From Rathayibacter sp. VKM Ac-2760 (GTDB lineage: Bacteria > Actinomycetota > Actinomycetes > Actinomycetales > Microbacteriaceae), in contig NZ_CP047173.1 in the NCBI RefSeq assembly GCF_009834185.1, positions 3,844,001-3,908,000 of the forward strand: 64,000 bases of DNA, given 5' to 3'. The notes below the pieces were generated by a model. The model was not told the DNA's origin and searched no databases. It worked only from the letters and a program-made list of their open reading frames with translations. The position numbers were made by a program, and so were the translations under genes. This document shows positions 24,908-34,000 of this stretch, in pieces. The first letter of the stretch is position 1. Each line of letters starts with the position of its first letter.

Positions 24908-26159
24908 CGAGCAGCTCTTCCAGGTCGCGCCGCACCACCGGGGCCTCGAGCGCGTCGCGGTCGGCGGCGTCGTAGGCCGCCGCGAACGCCTCGAGCTGGC
25001 GGTGGAGCTCGGCGCGCTCGGCGCCGCGGGCGACCGGCTCGAGGCGCTGCGCCAGGCGGATCGCGGCGCGGACGACGAGCGGCTGGTCCATCGCGTAGGC
25101 GCGGAGCGCGAGGTAGACCTCGGCGAGCAGGTCGGCCCCCGTCGGCCAGGTGCCGTGCAGCCGGGCGACGCCGTCGCCGTCGCGGAAGCGGGTGCGCGGC
25201 CCGTCGCCGCCGCAGAGCTCGACGAGAGCGCCGGTCAGGGCGTCGAGGGCGCTGACCGCGGTGTGCGGATCGTTCGTGCCGGTGGCGAGGCCGCGCACGC
25301 CGATCTCGACGACCTGCTGCACGGCGTAGCGGAGGTCCTGGTGCGGCGACCGCGCGTCGGCGATCACGACCGCGGCGAGCGCCGCGTCCGCCAGGTCGGC
25401 CGAGCCGGCGACCTCGAGCACGGGATCGCCGGCCAGCACGTGGTCGCCGGGCTGGGCGAGGACGCGCAGCACCGCGTCGTTCCGGGCGCCGAGCGCGACG
25501 AGCCGCTCGATCTCGAGCTGCTCGACGTAGCCGGCGCGCGGGGCGACGAGCACGACGCCGCCGCCCGGGAAGGACTCCTCGCGCGGATCGGGCTCGCCCC
25601 CGGACAGCTCCGCGATGACCGACTCGAGCTCGCCGAGCACCCGCTTCTGCAGCGTCGTCACCTGGACCGACAGCGCGATGTGGTGGATGAAGTACACCAG
25701 CACGGCGACGTCGCCGACGGCGAGCACCACCGCGAAGCCGACCGCGACGACCGGCACGAACGCCAGGGTCGCGTCCTCCTCGGTGTGCACCGAGCGCAGC
25801 ACGATCAGCGAGTAGAGGAACGTCGAGGTCAGCACCGCCAGGACGACCTGGTTGCCTCGGTCGGCCATGAAGTTGCGCACCAGCCGCGGCCCGTAGGCCG
25901 AGGACGTGGTCGCGAGGACGGAGATCGTGATGGAGAACGACGTCGCCGCGACCCCGAGCATGGTGCCGCCGATCGCCGAGAGGATCGCCCGGCCGCCCGT
26001 CGCGGAGAGGTCCTCGACGAGCGGCAGGTCCTGGATCCCTGCGCGGATCAGCAGCCGGTCGACCTCGATCAGCCCGAAGGCGAGCGCGATCGCGAGGACT
26101 CCGAAGAGCGTGGGCAGGAACCAGAACGATTCGCGGGCGTGCAGGAGCCGGGAGCGCAT
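24861..26159 (-). CDS. DUF2254 family membrane protein
   Basis: 432 residues. Four N-terminal TM helices (about 12-34, 58-82, 104-125, 130-155; e.g. FLPTLFGVLAIALAFGLIEV, SFSITISVLATTSSAYGPRL) followed by a large soluble domain with LVAPRAGYVEQLEIERLV and DLRYAVQQVVEIGVRGLATG. This matches the DUF2254 predicted membrane proteins, whose role is unknown. The C-terminal tail SAAAPSTSAAPAGR lies in the antisense overlap with lacI. Confidence 0.88.
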   Translation of the reverse strand: MRSRLLHARESFWFLPTLFGVLAIALAFGLIEVDRLLIRAGIQDLPLVEDLSATGGRAILSAIGGTMLGVAATSFSITISVLATTSSAYGPRLVRNFMADRGNQVVLAVLTSTFLYSLIVLRSVHTEEDATLAFVPVVAVGFAVVLAVGDVAVLVYFIHHIALSVQVTTLQKRVLGELESVIAELSGGEPDPREESFPGGGVVLVAPRAGYVEQLEIERLVALGARNDAVLRVLAQPGDHVLAGDPVLEVAGSADLADAALAAVVIADARSPHQDLRYAVQQVVEIGVRGLATGTNDPHTAVSALDALTGALVELCGGDGPRTRFRDGDGVARLHGTWPTGADLLAEVYLALRAYAMDQPLVVRAAIRLAQRLEPVARGAERAELHRQLEAFAAAYDAADRDALEAPVVRRDLEELLVSAAAPSTSAAPAGR

Positions 26160-26192
26160 CCTCGAAGGCTAGACGGGTGGCCCTCCCCCGTG

Positions 26193-26230
26193 CTGATCGA
26201 GTAGCCCGCGCTCCGGGCGTATCGAGATCC
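26193..26230 (-). repeat. TCTCGATACGCC-family palindromic repeat, single copy
   Basis: The ~38-bp unit beginning CTGATCGAGTAGCCCGCG and ending GGCGTATCGAGATCC. Sits between DUF2254 (start 26159) and the alcohol dehydrogenase stop (26250). Same family as the clusters at 28.9, 37.4, 45.5, 46.0, 46.3 and 49.0 kb. Confidence 0.85.
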
Positions 26231-26249
26231 ACCGCTCCGCGAGCCCGCC

Positions 26250-27296
26250 CTACGGCACGATGACCGCGCGGCCGCGCACCGTGCCGGCGTGCAGGTCGGC
26301 GTAGGCGCGGGGCGCGTCGGCGAGCGCGTACTCCTGCACCTCGACGTCGATCCGGCCGGCCTTGGCGAGCTCGAAGACCTCGATCAGCTCGCTGCGCGAC
26401 CCCCAGTAGGGCACGCGCACGGCCGCGTCGTAGGCGATCGCGCCGAAGCCGACCGTCGCGGAGCCGCCGCCGATGCCGACGATGGTGACGTCGGACTCGA
26501 TCGCCGCGACCGCCGTGGCCGTCGCGATGGTCGGGCCCGCGCCGACGAAGTCGAAGACGGCGTCCGCGCCCAGCCCGCCGGTGATCTCGCGGATCCTCTC
26601 CGCCGCGGAGGCGTCGCTGATCAGGGTCACGTCGGCGCCGACGTGCTTCGCCAGCTCGAGCTTCTCCTCGCTGACGTCGAGCACGATCACCGTCGCACCC
26701 GAGAGCGCCTTGAGGATCTGGATGCCGACGTGCCCGAGCCCGCCGGAGCCGATCACGACCGCGTAGGTGCCCGCGCCGAGCTTCGGCAGGCTGCGCTTGA
26801 TCGCGTGGTACGGCGTGAGCCCCGCATCGGTGAGCGACACGTTCTTCACCGGGTCGAGGGCGCCGATCGGCACGAGGTGGCGGACGGCGTCGACGATCAT
26901 GTACTCCGCCATCGAGCCCTGGCTGCCGAGGCCGGGCGGGCGGATGCCCTCGGCGGCGGCGTTGGTGCAGTAGTTCTCGGCGCCGCGCGAGCAGTTCAGG
27001 CAGTGGCCGCAGCCCCAGGGTCCGTAGACGGCGACGGACTCGCCGATCCGCAGGCCGGTCTCGACGCCGGGACCGAACTCCTCGATCACGCCGGCGCCCT
27101 CGTGGCCGAGGGTCAGCGGCAGCGGGTACTGCTGCGCGAGGTAGTCCTCCTCGGGCAGGCTCATCACGTAGTCGTCGGAGTGGCAGACGCCGGCGGCGGT
27201 CACCTTCAGCAGGATCTCGCCCGGGCCGGGCACGGGCTTCTCGATCTCGACGACCTCGGGGGGCTGTCCGACGGTGGTGTAGCGCAGTGCCTTCAC
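26250..27296 (-). CDS. Zinc-dependent NAD(P) alcohol dehydrogenase (MDR family)
   Basis: 348 residues. Start GTG 27296 with SD GGAGGAA. Catalytic-zinc residues in GVCHSDDY and TLGHEGAGVIEEFGPG, the structural-zinc cysteine lobe GCGHCLNCSRGAENYC, and Rossmann motif VIGSGGLGHVGIQ with VIVLDVSEEKLELAK (Asp at the strand end favours NAD). Family members oxidise primary or secondary alcohols. Divergent from the LLM monooxygenase gene, so it could use a product of that enzyme, but this is weak inference. Confidence 0.94.
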   Translation of the reverse strand: MKALRYTTVGQPPEVVEIEKPVPGPGEILLKVTAAGVCHSDDYVMSLPEEDYLAQQYPLPLTLGHEGAGVIEEFGPGVETGLRIGESVAVYGPWGCGHCLNCSRGAENYCTNAAAEGIRPPGLGSQGSMAEYMIVDAVRHLVPIGALDPVKNVSLTDAGLTPYHAIKRSLPKLGAGTYAVVIGSGGLGHVGIQILKALSGATVIVLDVSEEKLELAKHVGADVTLISDASAAERIREITGGLGADAVFDFVGAGPTIATATAVAAIESDVTIVGIGGGSATVGFGAIAYDAAVRVPYWGSRSELIEVFELAKAGRIDVEVQEYALADAPRAYADLHAGTVRGRAVIVP

Positions 27297-27520
27297 GGTT
27301 CCTCCTTCGCCGGCCGCGCTCCGCGCGCAGTCCGACATCTGTCTGCTATCGGGTGCGACTCCAGTATCCGCCTCGTTCTGCGAGCGCGCTCCGCACGCCG
27401 GGACCGCGGCGGCGCCGCTGCCGGACGGGGCGAGTCCCGGTACGCCGCAACAGCCCCGAAACGCGCACTCGCTAGGGTTCCCGGAGCAGCCGGCGGACCC
27501 CGGCCGGAACGCGGGAGAGC

Positions 27521-28906
27521 ATGAAGAAGCGGATCGTCCTCGGACTCTTCGAAGCCGGCACGCCGCACGTCGGCGGCACGATCAGCTGGTCGCACCCGCG
27601 CAGCCGCGACGGCGACTTCCGCGACATCGACTACTGGCGGCACATGGCGCGCCTCCTCGACGACGCCGGCTTCGACTTCCTCTTCTTCGCGGGCGGCTCC
27701 TTCGGCTACTCCTCGCGCCGCGGCGAGCTCTCGGACGTGCTGATCGAGGCCGGGATGACCTTCGCGCTCGACGGCGCGTACCTCATCCCCGCACTGGCGG
27801 TCGGCACCGAGCGCCTGAACTTCGTGGTCACCAGCACCACCGGCGCCGACCACCCGCTGCACGCCGTGCGCAAGTTCTCCACCCTCGACCACGTCACCCG
27901 CGGGCGGATCGGCTGGAACATCGTCACCGGCGCCTCGCAGAACACGATGGCCGCGATGCTCGGCCAGTCCGCGATGGTCCCGCACGACGAGCGCTACCGC
28001 GCCGCGCAGGAGTACGTCGACGTCGCCTTCTCGTTCTGGGAGGGCGGCAACGACGACGACGTCATCGTGCTCGACCACGAGCGCAACGTCTTCGCGGACC
28101 CGGCGAAGGTGCATCCGGTCGCCTACGAGGGCGAGTTCTACCGCTCGCACGGCTACCACACGCTGCCGCCGTCACCGCAGCGCTCGCCCCTGCTCTTCCA
28201 GGCCGGGACCTCACCGGTCGGCCGCGCCTTCGCCGCGAAGAACGCCGAGTGCGTGTTCGTTCAGGGCTCGACGTACGGCAAGGTCAAGGCGGACATCGTG
28301 GACCTCCGCCGCCGGGCCGCGGAGAACGGCCGCGATCCGGCGTCGCTCAAGGTCATGGTGGGCGTGACGATCGTGGTGGCTCCGACCTCGGCGGAGGCGG
28401 CGCAGCTGCGCGCCGAGTTCGACGCCCTGCAGACCGACGAGCTGGCCGCGCACTACTACGCCGGCAACACGGGCGTCGATCTGCTCGAGTACGACCTCGA
28501 CCGCACCCTGGCCGAGCAGCTGGTGCTCGACGACCAGGCGGGCCAGATGGGCACCAGCAACATCGACCGCTTCCTGACCCGGCCGGACGGCACGGCGCCG
28601 ACCGTGCGCGAGATCCTCGACGAGCTGAAGGGCAAGGGCACCCGCGGCTTCGCGATCACCGGCGACCCCGTCGAGGTGGCCGACGAGCTCGAGCGGATGC
28701 TGGACGAGACCGACCTCGACGGCATCATGCTCGAGGCCGTCTTCGGTCTCGCCTCGATGCGCGACTTCGTCGAGCTCGTGCAGCCCGAGCTGCGCCGCCG
28801 CGGCCGCCTCGACCCCGAGCCCACCGGCGCCACCTTCCGCGAGCGCATGCTCGGCGCCGGCCCGCACCTGGCCCCGGAGCACCACGCGGCGAGCTTCCGC
28901 CGCTGA
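27521..28906 (+). CDS. LLM-class flavin-dependent monooxygenase (NtaA/SnaA/DszA family)
   Basis: 461 residues, the usual NtaA length. Typical motifs: ISWSHPRSRDGDFRDIDYWRHMARLLDDAG, TSTTGADHPLHAVRKFSTLDH, RGRIGWNIVTG (flavin-binding), SPQRSPLLFQAGTSPVGRAFA. Uses FMNH2 from a partner reductase to oxidise N- or S-containing or other organics; none is encoded adjacent. A TAGGGT -10 (27473-27478) lies about 43 bp upstream; SD GGGAG precedes ATG 27521. Confidence 0.93.
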   Translation: MKKRIVLGLFEAGTPHVGGTISWSHPRSRDGDFRDIDYWRHMARLLDDAGFDFLFFAGGSFGYSSRRGELSDVLIEAGMTFALDGAYLIPALAVGTERLNFVVTSTTGADHPLHAVRKFSTLDHVTRGRIGWNIVTGASQNTMAAMLGQSAMVPHDERYRAAQEYVDVAFSFWEGGNDDDVIVLDHERNVFADPAKVHPVAYEGEFYRSHGYHTLPPSPQRSPLLFQAGTSPVGRAFAAKNAECVFVQGSTYGKVKADIVDLRRRAAENGRDPASLKVMVGVTIVVAPTSAEAAQLRAEFDALQTDELAAHYYAGNTGVDLLEYDLDRTLAEQLVLDDQAGQMGTSNIDRFLTRPDGTAPTVREILDELKGKGTRGFAITGDPVEVADELERMLDETDLDGIMLEAVFGLASMRDFVELVQPELRRRGRLDPEPTGATFRERMLGAGPHLAPEHHAASFRR

Positions 28907-28913
28907 CCCGGTG

Positions 28914-28996
28914 GGTCTCGATACGCCGCTGCGCGGCTACTCGACCAGCAGGTCTTCGCTGATCGAGTAGCCCGCGCAGCGGGCGTATCGAGATCC
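28914..28996. repeat. Head-to-head pair of TCTCGATACGCC palindromic repeats
   Basis: Forward unit GGTCTCGATACGCCGC...CTACTCGACCAGCA followed after ~10 bp by the inverted unit CTGATCGAGTAGCCCGC...GGCGTATCGAGATCC. The whole forms a long hairpin between two convergent genes (stops 28906 and 29005), a likely bidirectional terminator. Confidence 0.88.
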
Positions 28997-29004
28997 GGGC
29001 GGCG

Positions 29005-30603
29005 TCAGCTCACGCGGACGAGCGTGCGCTGCCAGCCGGACGAGCCGTTGGGGGCGACGCCGGCGCGCTCCTCGATCTGGACCATGCCGGTGGCGTCGGT
29101 GGCGCGGACGGCGACGTAGTGCGAGCCGGTCTCCGCGGTCCAGTCGACGTACCACTGCACCCAGGTGTCGAGGTTGACCGGGGTGGAGAGCGTCGCCTCC
29201 TGCCAGTCGCCGTCGTCGATGCTCACCTCGACCTTCGCGACGCCGGTGGTCTGCGCCCACGCCATGCCGGCGATCTTGGTCGGGCCGGCCGGGATCGCGG
29301 CGTCGATGCGCGGGGTGTCGATGCGCGAGGACATCTTGATCGGCGCCTCGGCGTCGTAGCCGCGCGGGGTCCAGTACGCTTCGTCGGCGGCGAAGGTGGT
29401 GACCTTCAGCTCGGTCAGCCACTTGGTGGCCGAGACGTAGCCGTAGAGGCCGGGCACGACCATCCGCACCGGGAAGCCGTGCTCGAAGGGCAGCGCCTCG
29501 CCGTTCATGCCGACCGCGAGGATCGCGTCGAGGTTCTCGTCGGTGACCGCGGAGAGCGGGGTGCTGGCGGTGTAGCCGTCGACGCTCGTCGAGAGCAGCA
29601 TGTCGGCGCCGCTCTGCACGCCGGCCTTCTTCAGGACGTCGCGGAGCGGGACGCCGAGCCACTTCGCGTTGCCGACGAGGTCGCCGCCGACCTGGTACGA
29701 GACGCAGGTCATGGTGATGCCGTACTCGTCCAGGCCCATGTCGAAGATGTCCTGGAGCGACATCGTGACCTCCTGGTCGACCATGCCGCTGATCTTCAGC
29801 GACCAGGTGGAGGGGTCGATCGAGGGGACGGTCAGCGCGGTGTCGACGCGGTAGAAGTCGGCGTTGGGCGTGTAGAGCGGGGAGAGGCCGTCGATGCCGA
29901 GGTCGGCTCCGGCCGGGACGGTCACGGTGGTGCGCGGGCTGGGGAGGCGCAGCGCGTCGCGCACGCTGGCCAGCGAGGAGGTGGCGGCGTTGACGGCACG
30001 CGCTCCGGCGCCGATCACGGCGGCACCGACGGCGGCGATCAGCGTCACGCGGAAGAAGCCGCGGCGCTCGATGCCGACCGGACGGGCGGCGGGCGCGGCG
30101 CCGGTCTTCTCGGCGGCGGAGGCGGCGCGCCAGCGGCGCAGGCGCGAGACGGTGAGGTGCATCACGATCATCGCGACGACGAGGCCGACGAGGGTGGGCA
30201 CCGCGGAGAGCGGGGTCGCTCCGGTGCGGGTGACGATCGCGGCGATCGAGAGGCCGCCGGCGATGACGAGCAGGATCTGGCCGAGCGGCGGGCGGACCAG
30301 CTGCAGCACGCCGGCCAGGGCGGCGGCGACCAGCACGGCGACGCCGATGCTCGCGAGCAGGAAGATCTTGTCGTTCGCGCCGAACGTCTCGATCGCGAAC
30401 TCCTTGAGCGGCCGCGGCACGATGTCGACCACGAAGGCCCCGAGCGCGAGCACCGGGCTCGCGTTCTTCGCGACGACCAGCGCGACGAGCTCGGCGATCG
30501 CCAGCAGCACTCCCGCGACGACGATGCCGGCGACGGCCGCGAGCGCGATGAACCGCAGCCGCGGCACGCGCGAGTTCTTCCCTGTCTGTTCCATGGGAGT
30601 CAT
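29005..30603 (-). CDS. Membrane-anchored molybdopterin-dependent oxidoreductase (sulfite-oxidase family)
   Basis: 532 residues. ATG 30603 chosen (ATG 30594 equally possible; the SD-like GGGCGGAG serves either). Four TM helices fill the first ~150 residues, followed by a Tat-like ERRGFFRVTLIAAVGAAVIG and a sulfite-oxidase fold: GLSPLYTPNADFYRVDT, TMTCVSYQVGGDLVGNAKW (Cys is the Mo ligand), GYTASTPLSAV, FPVRMVVPGLYGYVSATKWL, then a C-terminal Ig-like Mo-co dimerisation domain. Probably acts extracytoplasmically, reducing or oxidising sulfoxides/sulfite or similar. Electron partner not encoded nearby. Confidence 0.92.
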   Translation of the reverse strand: MTPMEQTGKNSRVPRLRFIALAAVAGIVVAGVLLAIAELVALVVAKNASPVLALGAFVVDIVPRPLKEFAIETFGANDKIFLLASIGVAVLVAAALAGVLQLVRPPLGQILLVIAGGLSIAAIVTRTGATPLSAVPTLVGLVVAMIVMHLTVSRLRRWRAASAAEKTGAAPAARPVGIERRGFFRVTLIAAVGAAVIGAGARAVNAATSSLASVRDALRLPSPRTTVTVPAGADLGIDGLSPLYTPNADFYRVDTALTVPSIDPSTWSLKISGMVDQEVTMSLQDIFDMGLDEYGITMTCVSYQVGGDLVGNAKWLGVPLRDVLKKAGVQSGADMLLSTSVDGYTASTPLSAVTDENLDAILAVGMNGEALPFEHGFPVRMVVPGLYGYVSATKWLTELKVTTFAADEAYWTPRGYDAEAPIKMSSRIDTPRIDAAIPAGPTKIAGMAWAQTTGVAKVEVSIDDGDWQEATLSTPVNLDTWVQWYVDWTAETGSHYVAVRATDATGMVQIEERAGVAPNGSSGWQRTLVRVS

Positions 30604-30655
30604 GCTCCGCCCTTGACCTGCCCATTCGCAGTGTGGTGCCGGTTTGGTCTCGCAA

Positions 30656-30673
30656 GGTAACGAATCGGTAACG
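30656..30673 (-). promoter_or_regulatory. Direct repeats upstream of the molybdopterin oxidoreductase gene
   Basis: GGTAACG at 30656-30662 and again at 30667-30673, an 11-bp period (one helical turn). This spacing fits OmpR-type response-regulator sites. It lies 53-70 bp upstream of the start codon. The regulator is unknown. Confidence 0.35.
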
Positions 30674-30694
30674 CCCAGGGGGATCTGATCCCCG

Positions 30695-30757
30695 CCGCGA
30701 GATGCCACTTGTGCACGCGACACGCCGTGAAAAGCGTGCACAAGTGGCATCTCGCGG
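30695..30757 (+). repeat. 63-bp palindromic intergenic element, copy 2
   Basis: Near-identical to copy 1, with fully complementary arms through GTGCACGC/GCGTGCAC. Begins 17 bp beyond the GH127 stop (minus strand) and precedes the next minus-strand gene, fitting a terminator or mRNA 3'-end role. Confidence 0.9.
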
Positions 30758-30774
30758 GAGGGAATCAGCGCGGG

Positions 30775-31065
30775 TCAGCCGCAGGTGCGGGCGGAGTAGG
30801 GGGCAGCCTTGGTCGTCGTCACCGCCTTGCCGTCGATCGTGGCCGTCGCGGTGACGGTCGCGGTGCCGGCCGGGATCGAGGCGGCGCGGGTGGTGTCGGC
30901 CTGCGTCGCGCTCTTGGTCGGCGCGATGCCCGGGTAGGACTTGGTGGCGTACGGCGTCGCGATCGAGATCGCGGCCGTGGCCTTCGAGTCGTTGCGGGCC
31001 GTCGTCGTCAGGACGACCTTGCCGGCGACGCAGCGCGTCGTGGCCGAGACCGTCAGGTCGATGAC
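30775..31065 (-). other. C-terminal two-cysteine module (GH127 protein)
   Basis: Last 96 residues: starts around TTRCVAGKVVLTTTARN, includes TTRAASIPAGT and ends APYSARTCG. The same module closes three other secreted enzymes of the window. Two conserved Cys (one near the start, one next to last) suggest a disulfide-closed beta-sandwich. Confidence 0.8.
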
Positions 31066-34000
31066 GGCGGCCGGAGCAGCGCGGACGATCGCGAGCCGGT
31101 AGGTCGCGAGCGTCGTGTGGTCCTGCGCGGAGGAGGTGATCACGACGTTCGTGGTCCCCGAGGCCGCGAGGGTGACGGTCCGGGCGACGGTGTCGTCGAT
31201 CAGCACGCCGTCGACCTTCACCAGCCCGCTGGCCACGGCCGGGTCGAGGTCGAGCGCGACGCTCGTCGTCGACAGCGGCACGGTCAGCGTCAGGTCGCGC
31301 ACTCCGGCGGCGAGCGCCGGCGAGAACGTCCCGACGGACGAGGTCAGCTTCGTCAGCTCGGCGTTCGTCGCAAACCCGGTCGACTCCGTCGTGTACACGC
31401 CGAAGACGCCGCCGACATTGCTCGCGGTGCCCGTGCCCTGGAAGCGCACCGTCACCTTCGGGACCTTGTTGCCCTGGGCGTCGAGCACGTAGGCGCCGGC
31501 CTGGTTGCGCTTGTAGCTGTCCTTCGCGGCGATGCCGTCGAGCACCGCGCGAGGGATCTCGTCGTACTGCACGTACCAGTTCAGTGCACCCGCGGCACCC
31601 GAGACCACCTCGGTCTTGAGCTTCACGTCGTTGAGGTACACGTCGAAGGTGCGCCCCGCGTCGCCGCCGTAGTAGCGGACGCCGAGGTAGTTCTTCGGCA
31701 GCGTCGGGTCGACGATCATGTCGTACTGGAAGTACGCGTCCGCCGACCGCTCACCGTCGCGGTAGCCCTCGCCGCGCCAGGTGCCGACCGCCGAGCGGTT
31801 GTACTTGTAGTTCTTGTCGGCCTCGCTGTTGTTGTTGTCGAACGAGGTGAGCGAGTCGATCGTCGTCTCGTCCACCCGCAGCTGCTGCTTCTGCTTGAGG
31901 ATCAGCGCCTGCGCCTCCGCGGAGTCGGGGGCGATCAGCGTCATGTAGGTCGCGTAGCGCGCCCCGTAGAGGCTGTAGTACGGCTGGAAGATCCGGGCCT
32001 CGGAGGCGGCGTCGACGTTCGTCATGCCGAAGCGCATGGTCGTCGTCCCGTTGCCGTTCGCGCCGTTGGGCAGGCGGAGCAGGTTCTGCTTCACCGAGGC
32101 CGTCCACTGCGCCGCGTTCGCGACGACGACGTTCGAGTTCACCGTCTTGTCCGCGACGCTCATCTGCACGAGCACGCCCGCGGGGTAGGAGGCGTCGACG
32201 TTGTTGCGGTTGAGCTCGGTCGCGAGGAGCACGGGCCCGTAGGTGAAGGCCGTCCAATTCGCGTTCTCGGTGTTCGCCACCGCGGCGACCGCGGCCGGCA
32301 GCTTCCAGGTGAGGGTGTCGCCCGCCGCGACCGGGACGACCGCGTAGCCGCCCTCGGTCAGCGTGGCGACGTCGCGGACGGCGCCGTTCACGGTGAGCGT
32401 CGGCGCACCGTCGACCCAGGCCGGGATGCGCAGCCGCAGCGTGGTGCCGTCGGCGACGGCTCCCGCTCCGAGCGCCGCGATCGAGAAGGTCGCGGTGTCG
32501 GTGTTCGGGATGTCCGCCGTCTGCGTGACCTTGAGGTTGCTGCCGCCCGAGCTGAGCACGGAGGAGCGGAACTGGTTCACGTAGACCGTCTTCGGCCCCT
32601 CGAAGTAGATCGAGTCCCCGAGCTTGGTGAAGCTCTCGACGCCGGTGCCGTGGTCGCACCAGAACTCGTCGTGCTCCGTGCCGAAGACCTTGGCGTAGCC
32701 GGCGGTCTGCGGCTGGAAGTAAGTGACCATGCCCGTCTCCGGGTTCTGCACCGAGAGCACGCCGTTGATGAACGCGTTCTCGTAGAAGTCGGCGTACTTC
32801 ACGTCCTTCGTCACCTGGAACAGCGCCCGGGTGAGCTTGAGCATGTTGTAGATGTTGCAGCCCTCGGAGGTGGAGTTCTCCCCGTAGCCGGTGGTCTGGC
32901 CGTTGGTGGCGTACTGGTAGAGGGTGTCGGCGCCGTGGAAGTGCTCGGACTGGCTGTTGCCGCCGTTCGCGTAGCTGTGGCTCTCGTCGACGATCCGCCA
33001 GAAGTTCTCGGCGGCCCGGCGGTACATGTCGAGGTCCGCCTTCTCGGTGGCGGTCAGCGTGGCGTAGAGCGCGGGGTCGTCGGTGAAGACGGTGTAGCGC
33101 TTGAGTGCACCGATCAGCTTCGGGATCGTGGTGTTCGCGTGCAGTCCGTTGAGGACGTCCTCGCCATTGGCGAGCTTGCGGAACAGCGCGGTCTCGTCGA
33201 AGTACTCGGCGGCGCGCTTGTGGTCCGCTTTCTGCGTGGTCTCGTAGAGGCGGTAGAGCGCCTCGTTCATCCCGCCGTACTCCGTGTTGAGCAGCTGGCC
33301 CGGGTTCGCCTGGCGGCCGGCCCAGTTGGTGATCCAGCTGCCGAAGCCGTCGGCGACGACGAGCGCCTTCGAGGACACGGCGCTCGGCGCGTACTGGTGC
33401 GCGTCGAGCAGGCCCGCGAGCACCTTGTGCAGGTTGTAGAACGGCACGAGCAGGCCGTCCGCACCGGAGGGCAGGTAGCTCACCGGGAACGGCGAGACGT
33501 AGCCGGCGTTGGCCGGGTCCTTGAGGGCGTAGGCGTCCTGGACCTTCTTCAGGCCGTCGACGGACGCGGTGAGCTTCGCGAGCAGAGCGGCCTTCGTGGT
33601 CGCGTCCTGCTCGGTCGCGTAGGCCTGCGAGAGGCCGGAGAGGTAGTGGCCGAAGAAGTGGCCCTGGAACCGGGTGCCGCTCTCGCGCTCCCAGCCGCCG
33701 TAGCCGCCGGCCGTGGTCGGGGTGAGCCCGGCCTGCGTGTAGAAGGAGTGCAGGAACATCTCCGGGTCGAGGCTCAGCAGGTACTCGACCGTCTGCTGCT
33801 CGCCGTTGTCGAGGTACGGGTCCTGGACGGTGACGTCCGAGAGGCCGGCCTCCTGCAGGTAGCTCGAGCTCTTCACGCCGTTCGGCTGCACCTGGACGGT
33901 GAAGGTCCGGGTGACGGCGGTGCTGCCGCCGTAGGTCGAGGAGCCGGTGAGGGTGACGGCCTTCGCGGTGCCGGTGGGCGGGGTGACCGTGGCGGTGCCG

